Under the pieces are notes generated by a model. It did no database searches. It was not told the DNA's origin and saw only the letters and a program-made list of their open reading frames with translations. 64,000 bases of DNA from Canna indica. Lineage: Eukaryota > Streptophyta > Magnoliopsida > Zingiberales > Cannaceae. A program made the translations under genes and the position numbers. The stretch spans positions 10,988,501 to 11,052,500 of the forward strand of contig CP136891.1 in the NCBI GenBank assembly GCA_034359265.1, read 5' to 3'. Every line of letters starts with the position of its first letter. Within the stretch, counting starts at the first letter, position 1. Below, in pieces: positions 1 through 12,200 of the stretch.

Positions 1-215
1 GTTTAACCTCTGTCATGCATGATGGTGTTAGTTTTCAGTTTTCTGATGCTCCATGCCATGAATAGCCATGATATGTGCTGCATAGTTGCCATGATATTCG
101 GACTGTCTATCTGTTCTAAAATCATTTTTTATTTAATGCATCCAAACTATCTGTTAGGATTGGTAGAATTTATTTATTTATTTTTTGTGCATAATGCGAT
201 TGTTCTATTTGTTAG

Positions 216-3200
216 GCAATGAATATACATTTCCAAGTCATTAAAGGAAATAGACATTCAAGTTATCGGCAGTTTAGTATCTTCAATGAGTTCTCGAAGC
301 AATTGAAAGGTGAAGCTAAAAGGTAATCTCATGCACCATTTTATTCCACTGACGAGGTTATCTTACTGATTTTGCATGGTGATCATGTTGAAAGAAATAG
401 CAAGCTAGAAAAATTGTATAGGATGAAGAAAAGAAGGTTAGACACATCTGGCCAGGAATTAATAGTTTTCTTCAACAAGTTCCTCAGAATTGATTCAAGG
501 AATGTCCAACTTAAAGAAAAATGCTCAGAGAGAAGAAATGCTAAAGAAAAAGTTCAGAGATTTAGTGACTTCTGGCACTATACTTGCTTATGAACTGGCA
601 GTTTCATATTGATCAGGTCCTATTAAGAGTAATTATACATACATATTGTGATAGACTAATAATTTAGTGACTTCTGAGATAGTGAATAAGAAGGAGATGC
701 TAACTGCACTCCCAACATGTTGGCAGAACTTGTTAAAGAGATTGCACACCTTTGTCCAACCAGTGTGAGAGTTACCCTTTAAACCTATGTATGCAACTGA
801 TGCCACTGCTCCTGTTGCTGAAGCCATGATTCCAACCATCACCTGAAGAAAATTAAACCAATATATGCTTAATAGACAATATTAGTGTTTTCATCATGAC
901 TACTAAAAACAAAAATATAATTTATATTTTCATTTATGTATTTAATTGAAAACTAGTTGTGCCTTCAAATTCTTCATTAACTCAAGAATTGATCACTAGC
1001 TAGTTGATATGATTTATAAAAGAAATTGCATCATGAAATAAGACAAAACTACAGTAAAATTTTGTGGATATCTGAAACAGGGTGCTGAGTTTATTGGATG
1101 AGTATTACATTGTGAAGAAATCTTACAACACAAATCTTAATTATATTTGAAAGCTACAATTAGATGCAAAAATTAAATAATGCAGTATGTATGTTTTATT
1201 ACTCTATTGGCGGATCAATTGGTAAAAAACCCCTTTTATTTGAGAAGAGTTATCTTTGTTTTTTTCAAATGTTCAAATCATGGCAGTCTTTTCTAAATAG
1301 ATGTGATAATGCTAGTTTTGCGTGCATTAATTATCTAGCCAATTTTGATCACAGAGCACTGTTAGGGACATTGGGGGTTGTCAAGTCCTGTATGCGTCAT
1401 GAAGGTCCTTAACGTGCATTGTAAATATTGCATTATGAGCATCCATGTAAATATGCATTGTAAAACGCGCTCGTGCACTTCCCGCCGCTCTTGCTCATGC
1501 CTAGGCAAACGGCCTCATTTGCCTTGGCGTGGCATGGATTGTGGGGGTGTGCGAACATAGGAATTTTGTAATGCTCCTCGTGCTTTTGGTAACCTTGGGG
1601 GTGGCACAAGGGGGTTAGGCTCAAGTATAGTATCCCCACTCTAGTTCATTCGCTTTTGCTTTCGTTCAAGCATTTGCTAGCATTTTCATGCAATCGGCCA
1701 TTGGCCCAACAACGTTTTTGCATCCAAGCACTCAGAGGCTTTGATCCACGCGAAGTGGGAGCCCGCGAATTTCGACTTTGGCAAGCAAACTTGCTTCAGG
1801 TTGATTCCTCGCACGGGGAGCGAGGGAGCCACCCGGACATTTTCCGCCCAAAACAGTTAATCTGTGACAGTACAGTAGTAAGAGTTCCAAGTTGCATATT
1901 CCCGTGTCTATGTTGCAATATATGCAATATATGAGTAACATGATCATATTGATTACAGAGCATCATTCTACCTTTTGTTTTGCTTCTTTTTCAATGTGGA
2001 GTTATTGTGTGTTTCCCCCCTTTTGTTTTGGTTCTTCTTCAATATGGAGTTATTGTGGCCCTTAATCTATTTTTATTTGTTTCATCACATTTGGTGTATG
2101 CATGAAGTGGGGTATGACTTTCCTGCTTTGTGATGGTGGTAGAAACCTTGAAAGCATAACGCTTTTTTTAATGGAACACCTGGATGGTTAACCTTTGCCA
2201 TTTATGAGCTTTGCTATTTAAAAGCTTAACAACAGATATGTTTTTGATTTTGTGTTGTATTTCTTGTCATTGACTACAGCAATCAAGAATTTCAACAGTC
2301 TGTGAAGGAGCTCAATGAGACGATTGGGGTGGTGAAAGAGGATCTCAAAGTAAGGTAATTTCTCATGAAAAAGGCTCTCATATGTTGTTGATTTTCGTAT
2401 GCACCTTCTACAAGGATGACAGATGTTTCTAAGTAGCTCATCGGGATGTATGCTGGCTCTTATGCAGAACACAGAAAACGACTGAAAAGTTGTATAAGAA
2501 AGCTGAAGATGTTTGGACAGAAGCTGAAACGGTATCTAAGAAGGTTGGTTATTATGATATGCATGACTTATTGCTATCTTATGCACATACTGTTTTCATG
2601 TTTTATTCGCTAATGTTTAGTTATATGCTTTTATTTGACACTGGCTGATTGGTTGAGAAATTCTTCATCTATATTTAAGATCAGTGCTGTCACGAGGCTT
2701 TATGCGTTCCAAGGTGCCAAGGTCTATTATATATTATAGCCCAAGGCGCTTGCCCGAGCAAAGCGAGTTGCTCATATTTAACAATATATATATCATTAAG
2801 ACAAGGCCAGGAAGAAGGTAGGATGCAAGGAAGAAAATGAGGGTCAATGTCGGGTATTTTGTATAAAAAAAATTCGAGGGATTGTGAAAGAGTACGCTGG
2901 AAAAAATTGGGATCTTTCGATCTCAGCATTATTTTTTCTCTAGAAGTATTTAAAAAGAGAATACCATTGTATATAATGGCTAGAATTAACAAAAAATAAA
3001 CTTTGCCTAGTGGTGGTACCTTTATTGATCCATCAAAAAGTCAAAGTTCAAATCCTATTAAAAAGTTTGTTTTTTTGATTATATGGGTGCCGCTTGGGAA
3101 CAATGAGGCGCCCAAATTAAGTGCTGCCTAGGCGGTGCCTTATTAAAGGCGCTCGGGCCTCGCCTCACTTCGCGTGGGGGCCTAGGCGAGCGCCCGAGCG

Positions 3201-6200
3201 CCGGGTGACAACACTGTTTAAGATGCCAGGTTATTACAAACTTCTGGTCTTTTCTTATGTGATCTATATACATGGCCAAATTATATATTCAAAAGTGCAA
3301 AAGTAATTATTTAAAGAATGGGTTCATTTCAGTTGAGTGGAGTGGTTTGGTGTGTTGTGGCCCTAGTGTGGTGACAACACTGTTTAAGATGCCAGCTTAT
3401 TACAAACTTCTGGTCTTTTCTTATGTGATCTATATACATGGCCAAATTATATATTCAAAAGTGCAAAAGTAATTATTTAAAGAATGGGTTCATTTCAGTT
3501 GAGTGGAGTGGTTTGGTGTGTTGTGGCCCTAGTGTGGTGTGCATTTCACATCCCTCCCTTTAAGCACAAGTTAAACTATGGTTCTAAAGATTTTATTAGG
3601 GGTTACTTGATCCTATCATTTGATGTGGTTTACTGAGCATCTTATTTGCATGGTCATGCTATTTGGCGAAGATATTCTTACAGCTACCTAACTAATTCTG
3701 TTACTATGTACACCGTATTGCTTGGCTTCAAGATTCTGGCTAAGATACAATTTCCGTTTATGCTTATAATTTTTACATGTAGTGTTTGAGCATCATTATA
3801 GCGATTTTGTTGGTTTCTCCCTTCTCTTAACTTTTTTGTGCTCTCTATTTACAGGTTTCTGAAAATGTGAGAGAGCAAATATCAGCTGCTACTGGAGAGG
3901 TAGTCTTGGTTCTATATTTTTAAGATGTTCATTTCACCTAAACACTAAACCCTATATAAACCTGTTAAAAGCCTCATATTATCTCATGTAAAAACTGTCT
4001 TGTTTCTTCAGCTATTTACCAAACCCGGAACTATAAGTTCCAAATTGAGAAGAATTACAATTGTAAAAAAATTACCAAAACCTGTATCAATTTTGACAAT
4101 GCACCCAAAATGTCCTCAAATGAATATTTTGGTGAAACAACACTAAACAAACTTTTTTAGCTCCTTTTTCTTCTCTCATCTCTTCTTTGCATTGCCAATG
4201 GTGCCTTGTGAGCGTACCCTCGCCACCAACCTCAATGGACAAAAACACCACCACTCTTCTCTTATTTTCGGCTGCTAATGCCTTGAGGACCTTCGGGATC
4301 TCTTTCCTCACTACAAGGTCTTAGGTGAACTCTTTTTTTCTGCGCTTAGTGTGCTGTTTCACTTTAATATTTTGTTTTGTCAAAGCAGCATATGAAGGCA
4401 TTAAGGGTACATTGTCAAAATTGTTTCCTTTTTTGATAATTTTTTGCTGTGCTGTTTTTTTTTCAGTTAGGAACTTATAGCTATAGGTTTGGTAAATAGC
4501 TGTTGTTTCTTTTTTGAACTGATCAGTAACATATTGATAATTGGAGAACTTAATGAGTTATATTCGTGATAATAAATAATGTTCTATAGTTAAGCCATCA
4601 CTAATATCTAGTCATTTTTTTTAAGTACAGTATATTTTTTATTTTCTGTTCATGTTGTCTTTGCTGATGTCTTGTTGTAGGTCAAAGAGACCCTTGGACT
4701 CAGAAAGCAAGAGCCTTCTGCAACTTCATCCAATTCAAAAAACACTTCCAGTCAGAATGATGGAAGTTCAACAACCACAGAAGCAGATAAATCTCAAGAT
4801 TTTGAAACTAAAAATAACGAAGAATCGTCTGAACATACAGAGACACTATTTGGCAAGTTCAAGCACAAAGTTGCTTCAGCTTCTCCCAAAGTCTCAGAAG
4901 CATTTCAGAGAATGAAGGAAGCAAAGATCTCAAACATAGCTAGGAAAGGGTTTGATATTGTAAAAGATGAGCTCAGCTCTAACCAAAGCAGGAGGAAAAA
5001 ACGCATGCAGTATGCATCTGCTTCCGTTTCATCTGAACCAAGGAGTACAAGAACTGATATTGTTGTTGTTCCATCTAAAAAATCCATTGTAGGTGAGAAA
5101 TGGGAAACTTTCAAGAAAAAGGTAATGGTTTGGACAATTCTCCAGAATTTTTCTTCTCATTTACTAGTGACATTTTTTATGGAAACCCACGCTTATCAGT
5201 ATTACCTGGGAATTGAAAAGTCATTTTTTCTTCTCAGATGCATGATCATCCTATTTTTAAACGTTTTAGTGGCTACAGCAAACCAGTTGTATCAATGGGA
5301 CAAGAGGTTGGTCCTTTTTCTCTTATACATTATGATTGTTCTACAGGCTGGTAGTTTTAATGAATCAAAATATTGTTGCAATATTCAGAAGGATTGTTTT
5401 ATGCTGACAGTTGGCAGAGGATGTGCGAGAGCGGTGGGAGACTAGTGACAATCCCGTCGTGCATAAAATTCAAGAGTAATCTGCTTATTCTCATTGAAAA
5501 GTTTCTGCACTCTTTTATTTGGTCATTTCATGAGATAATATATATTTTCTTCCAAGAACTATTGGTCTGATCAGTTCTTAACGAGATTTTGATGCAACAC
5601 CTTTGTTGAAATCTATACTCTTTTCTTCATTACAACAACAACTAGGCCTCCTATCTTCATTACTATGCAATAAAGTACCACCACAGCTAGTTTGCTTATT
5701 TAACTCTGATCAGTTCTTAACCAGATTTTGATGCAACACCTTTGCTGAAATCTATACTCTTTTCTTCATTACAACAACAACTAGGCCTCCTATCTTCATT
5801 ACTATGCAATAAAGTACCACCACAGCTAGTTTGCTTATTAAACTCTGATCTTCATTTCCTCGATATTGCAATAACCAGACAAATTTTGTTGTATGTTTGC
5901 CCTTGATTTAAGAATTCCACTCCAGGAGCTCATCTGGGGAAACTCATGTATTTTTCTTTATTTATATTCTAATAATGTAGCTCCTTAAGCTCTGCAATTA
6001 TATTTTTTTTAGGAATGATAGTGTATACTGGGGTTTGAACCCAGGATGTTGCCACCAACTGTGCTACTCACATAATTGAAGCTCTTCAATTATCTTTATT
6101 CAGCTACAATTTTTACTGTTGATCACAAAAATACCTTCAGAGTATGACATGAATGAAGGATTCAATATTTTATTACAACCCAACCTAACCTTGATATGGA

Positions 6201-9200
6201 CATTGGACCTTTGGTCAATCTTTGAGCCTGCATTATGCATATATAGTTTAAAGATTCACATCGAATAAAACATGATTCAGTTTTAATGCTACATTCTTGT
6301 GTTGTTTCGTGGAATTAAGTCAGGTCAGCTAGTCAGTGAGGCCCATTGACAATACTAATTGGCAGGGTGTTTAGAATTATGATATAAAGAGTTCTACCTT
6401 TTCTTTCTGTTTCTTGTGGTAAATGTTGTTTGTCATATTGTACAATTTGATAATTCATATTGTTTATTACTTTTGTATTTTTTTCAGTATAAATGAAACT
6501 GTTTTTGGAGAAAGTGCAACTGCTTTATCTTTCAAGGAAATTAAACGACGAGACCCGTAAGATGCAAACTCTATATGAATTACAGTGGTTAGGTATTGTA
6601 ACTAATGCTCTCATCTTCTATGAATTTTGCATGGCAAAGATCTTTTTCTCTACCAGATTTCGTTGCTGAAGTTCAGGAGATAATCAGGCCTGTTCTGACT
6701 GCATATTTGAAGGTTTACTTCATCTTACAGACTTTTTTATATTCATTTACTTCATCTCATCTTTATCTTCTCAAATCAAAGCTACATTTTTAATTCGTTT
6801 CGATATGCAGTGTGATGTGGAAACATTAAAAAAGTACTGCACTCGTGAAGTTATTGAACGATGTAAAGGGGAACGAATGGCATATGAAAGCCAAGGCATG
6901 TTTTTTGATAACAAGGTATGGTAACTGAATTTTTTACTTCTATTACGTCAGTGGACTAAACTAAGTCAGGTTTGAATTGGTATTGGGATTGATCTCCGAC
7001 CTTGGGTGGATGTATGAGTACCATATCCAACTGACCATATCGGTTATGAAATAGAAAATTTGTTATCCTTGACGTTAAATGATTTGAAACTGTATAAAAT
7101 TGGAACCAAATCTTACATTACAGTGTTATATTTTATGTTTAACATTATTTTACACAGAAAGTAAGGTTTAATACATGCACCATTGGATAGAGCGAACCAA
7201 ATATCAGTTCACTGTCTATTGACCCTGTTGTACTGAATCACCAAAACTGGTAAAAAAATTAAAAAATGAGCTGAACCAGTTATCTCTGTTGTAAAATTGT
7301 TTCAAGAGGAAAACTCAAGCCATATAGTTATATTTGATGTTTAATATTGTGTCACACATAAAGAAAATCTCCCCAAAGGGTTATTACATGTATTGGTGGT
7401 TTGATTCACAGGCTGGCGAGTACAGTACCCCTCATGCCATCTGGTTTTGTGCAGTACTTTAAAATGCTTTAAACCATGGATTAAACTGCTGCTTGCATGC
7501 TGATTGCCATTAACTGATGGGCTACCTGACATATCTAGGGCATGAGCTTGACTTTGGCATGACAATGTAGTAATTGCACATCATGCTTGATGCTTGAGTT
7601 GGCCTGTGATCTCAGACGGCACACTAATCGTACTAGAGTTTAAATTTAATTATAGTTTCTCCTTAATTTACTAAGCCTGAAAGTATTGATTTGCTACAAT
7701 GGCCTGAAAGTATTGATTTAGCCTTAACCTCTCAATGGTTTGTTGCTACTAGTGTGGACCATAACTGATTGCTCCTTTTTCCTTTTTTATTTTGAGCTGA
7801 AGATCCTCCACATCAGCGAAGTTGAAGTTCGTGAAACTAAAATGATGGGTTCCTCTCCAATCATTATAGTAGCAGTAAGGATATCGACCTAATATTTGCT
7901 ATTTAAGTGTCATTGGAAGAGCACGGGATTAATATCAACAGTTTTTTCCATAGATAATGGATTATGCTGTTTCAACTTTTTGTAGTTTCAAACACAGCAG
8001 ATCTATTGTGTGCGGGATAGGCAAGGTTCAATAACAGCTGGTGGGAAGGTATTTATTTCATCATCCAAACTACGAGCAGATTACTGAAATTTATCTTTTC
8101 AGTACATACATATTGTATCATGTATATGTGAATTGCAAATCCTGTTATATTTTAGTTGACATAATTCTTTCTGGCTTTTTGCAACCATGACTATGTTGGG
8201 GAAGCATTTTATCTTAATAGATGTTTGCAACCATGACACAAATTATACCACATCCTTTTAATAAATGGGGTATATTTAGGGGTTCCGTAATTCACTAGTT
8301 GATTATTCATAGATCTTGCCATAGTTGTAAATGGTGCAAGGCGTACCAAGGCGCAAAAGGCTCTTGGAGCCATGTTGTAATGCGCAAGGTTACAATGCAC
8401 GCATAACGAGGCGAGACGCAAAAATGAAATATATACTTCTAAAATAAAATAATCTAGTTAGCATCTAATGAAATAAGGATAATAAATCTGATTTAGCATC
8501 CAATTAAATAAAGATAATAAGTCAAATTTGTTCTTGAAGAACAACTAAATAAGTACTAATCAACTTCAGCATTATTAAAAAAATTCCATAATTTAAACTT
8601 TAAAGGAAGGTTTAAAATCTCGGTACTGGTACCGATAACGGTGCTTGATCGGTACCGTCACTCGGTACGGTTCGGTACCGGAATTGGTGCCAATTTAAAT
8701 ATAACTCCAATGCATCACAATTTACCAAGAAATGCTTAAATTTAAGATCTTAAATGTCAACTACATGAATACATTCACAATGTTTAAAATGCGGACGAAT
8801 GACGTCCGTCGTAAAAAGAAGACATCTGTTGGGGATCAACACGACTAAGGTCGATACTGTAGGTCTCCAATGCCCATATCGGAAAATTATTCCATGTCAT
8901 AATGGTTTGGTATCCAGAATATCACATTGACATGAGGGATTCTTTGCTGTGATTCATATCCGGAAATTATCCCATGTCATAACGCTTTGGGGCATCTGAC
9001 GACGTCGGGATATTCTCTGGCCAAGTGTTGCTTCAACCGAGTGATGCCTCCACCATGTGAAATCATATCAAGGTGAAGGCATTGCTAATGATGAGGCTTC
9101 TCCAACCGATGACCGTGCTGCCATGTGACGTCGGCTTGAGATTTCAGCGCCATTTCAGCAGAATTTCGGTGTGGAGATGAAAGTAGAAAGTGAGATAGTT

Positions 9201-12200
9201 TGAGAAAGATTGAGAGAATTTTAGAGAGTTAGAGAGTATGAGAGAGTAGAGGGGTGAGTGGGGGTGAAAGAGGGTGTTTGAGGTCTTTATATAGCTCCAA
9301 AAGCTTCTTAAAACCGGTCCCAAACGACTATGTAGCCGTTTGGGACCGTTGATGAACAGTACCCAACGACTATTTTGTGCCGTTGGGAGATACCGGGAGG
9401 TTTCGCCCTGTATCTTATAAATACTGACCGTATCGGGCGATATCTATCGGTACCGAGTGTACCGTATACCGGCTTAAAGCCGGTATATACTGCCCGCACT
9501 GCCCGGTACGGTATTTAAAACCTTGCTTTAAAGGCTGAAAAATGAGAAAAAAAATAAAAGAGAAAAAAACAAGAGGAAGAAACAAGATGAGCATGTGTAT
9601 GATTCCACTAGAAAAGAACAAGAAAAAAAGGAGATGAGGGTTGCTGGCTTGCCTCTGTCGTCGAGTAGAAAGTAGAGCAACGATTGTCGAGTAGAAGGGA
9701 GAAAGGAGAGGAGGGCTATCAAGAAGAAAGGAGAGGAGGGCTGTTGAGTAGAAAGGAGAGGAGAGAATGAAAAAGGATAACTTGATGGTGGAATACTAGT
9801 CGCCATTGGAGCTGAAATTTGATGGAGGGTTGGTCAAAATTGAAACCCGATGTAGGAGGATTGGTCGGAGCGAAGAAGAAGACTCGCCGAAAGTCGGAAC
9901 TAAAGAAGGAAGGAAAAAGAGAGGTGGCGGCTGAGGGAGGGTTTTGGGTGCCCTAAGTTAGAAACATAGGGCACCCACGCCATACTTGTAGATGGCACAC
10001 CTTTGGTGCGCTTTGCGCTCGAGCCGAGGTGAGCGCCTTAGCCCTTGAGGCGATATGGGATCACCTCAAGGGCTAAATGGCGCAGGACCTGTCCCTGCGC
10101 CATGGCGTGCCATTTAAAACTATGGATATTGTCAAAGTTATTTTGGCTTTTATCAAACCCACTGAACCAAATATTGGTCCCATCATTTTTGTGTTTTTGT
10201 CAATTTAGACTTGGCTGATTTTCTGAATGTTGTAGTAAGCATAGATACAGCAAAATATGAAATATTTCAGTAGTATATTGAAAAAATCTGTTTCTGTTTT
10301 GCTGTCCATGCCCCAAATGCTCATTGGCTTTATATATTTTATTCATATATTTACAGATTCATTTCTGTTTTCTTTTCTTTTTCTCCGTGGCACTTGTCGG
10401 ATGTGCTGCTGTATATCAGCCTCTTTTTTCCTTGGCTTTCATATTTGCTATCTAGTCCTTATTTTTAATCCAATGTCTTCTTTTTTCCTTTTTGATTTTG
10501 CATACTGCATGCATGAATTGGAGATGTTTGGTTTTTTATTTTTATTTTTTACAAAAGAACTAGACTACACCAATTAATCTTTAGAGCCATCAGAACCTAG
10601 TTTAAAAGGATTCCTCTCTACCAGCAGATCTGATATTTTAGACCGTCATTTTTTACTCTAAGCTTCTCAATGAGGCTGCACTTGCAGCCTTCCTTTTGAA
10701 CTTCTCCACATGTCTCTTACCACATTCTTTAGTTATCTCTTCTAAGATCCAATTCTCTTACGAAGATTTGAAGGGTAAAAGTTTCGTTGGTGCTGTATGA
10801 AGGGCACTGGTTACTTACCACCAAATGAATTTGAAATATATCAATAAAGCATATCTTGTAAATAGTACCCTGGAATTGCATATTTTGTTAGTGATTTGAT
10901 GAATTGTGGGTTAAAAAAGTTTTAACTTTGTGCAAGTTTTCTCATTCCTAATATTTTTCAAAACAGTTTCTATTGTTATAGAAAATGGTAGGGTTTTCAG
11001 TTACAATTTTTGTGGTTCATATATGCATGTCTAGCTTCATTTGTTTGTTTGTTTTTTAATTTTTACTAAACTTGAGAGTTATACTGCATCTTGATTTACA
11101 AGGGCACTCAAATCAGGAGACCATTTTGCTTGATTTTGATTTCCTCGTGAGGTCCTGCCAAAACATTTATAGCCTCTTTGGTTGGAGGGAATAGATGCAC
11201 AATACAATAGTCTTAATCCCATTTATTCATTTGTTTGGTTGCATTTACGTTACAGAGAATTAGGTGTTTTCATTGGGTTGGATCGACCCAATGAACTCGA
11301 GAATCCGACCTCGGGCCGGGTCCGGTTTAGTTTAATCAAACTCGATCATAATCGGGTCGACCATAATCAGGTTGGGTCTCGGGTTTCAATATTTGGAACC
11401 CGAGACCCGACCCGATGACCTGATATTTTTATGTTTATTTATTCTTTCTAAAAATATATTAAAAAATTAAAATTTGTATTGAGTAGACGTGGGCCGCGTC
11501 TTCTCCAGACACGTGCGGGCCTCGTCTTCTCGAGACACCTCCTGAGATAAGAGAAGACGCAGCCTGCACTTATCTCGAGATGATGCCAATTCGAAAAGTG
11601 GATCAATGATCTTCTCCCACCACCATTTAATGCCTTTGTGGAATGAGCTTGCGAGCTACCAAATGAAGATTTGCCATGCCTTCTTTTCACTCTGAACCTC
11701 CTTTATGTTCATATCTATTTTTGATTGATGCATCAATTGGATACTTAAAACTAAATTAACAAACACAATTGGTGCAACATCAATTACTGGTAGGCGACCC
11801 ACATCTTCTCGAGAAATTGCATGTCTTGATAAGAGGCATTTTAATTTATTTTTTTTTAAAATATATTTATTTTTGTTAATGGGTAAACCCAATTATCCGA
11901 CCCTATCTCAACAGGTCAGATCGGGTTGGGTTCAATTTTTTTTATCTTCAAACCATGGTTTAAAATCTCGGTACCGGTATCGGTATATACCGGTACCGTA
12001 CCGTACCGACACACGGTACGGACCGGTATGAAAATGCATACCGGCCGGGTTTTTTTTTTTTTTTTTCGTGACATATCACCATATACCGCCCATATCGGGC
12101 GGTACACCACCATATACCGGGCGGTACACCGCCATATACCGGGCGGTACACCGCCATATACCGCCATATACCTCTCGGTATACACAATATACCCGGTTTT

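Noticed and set aside
372..593. 73-codon charged ORF in TIM44 intron
   Set aside because: No known motif and no matching splice signals; the Lys-rich composition follows from A-rich DNA.
6013..6085. Candidate tRNA gene from A-box and B-box words
   Set aside because: Box spacing is far too short and no cloverleaf can be drawn; kept only as a low-confidence SINE fragment.
10257..10577. 106-codon plus-strand ORF rich in Phe/Leu
   Set aside because: It lies in a T-rich part of the TIM44 intron; composition alone explains it, and there is no family motif or codon bias.
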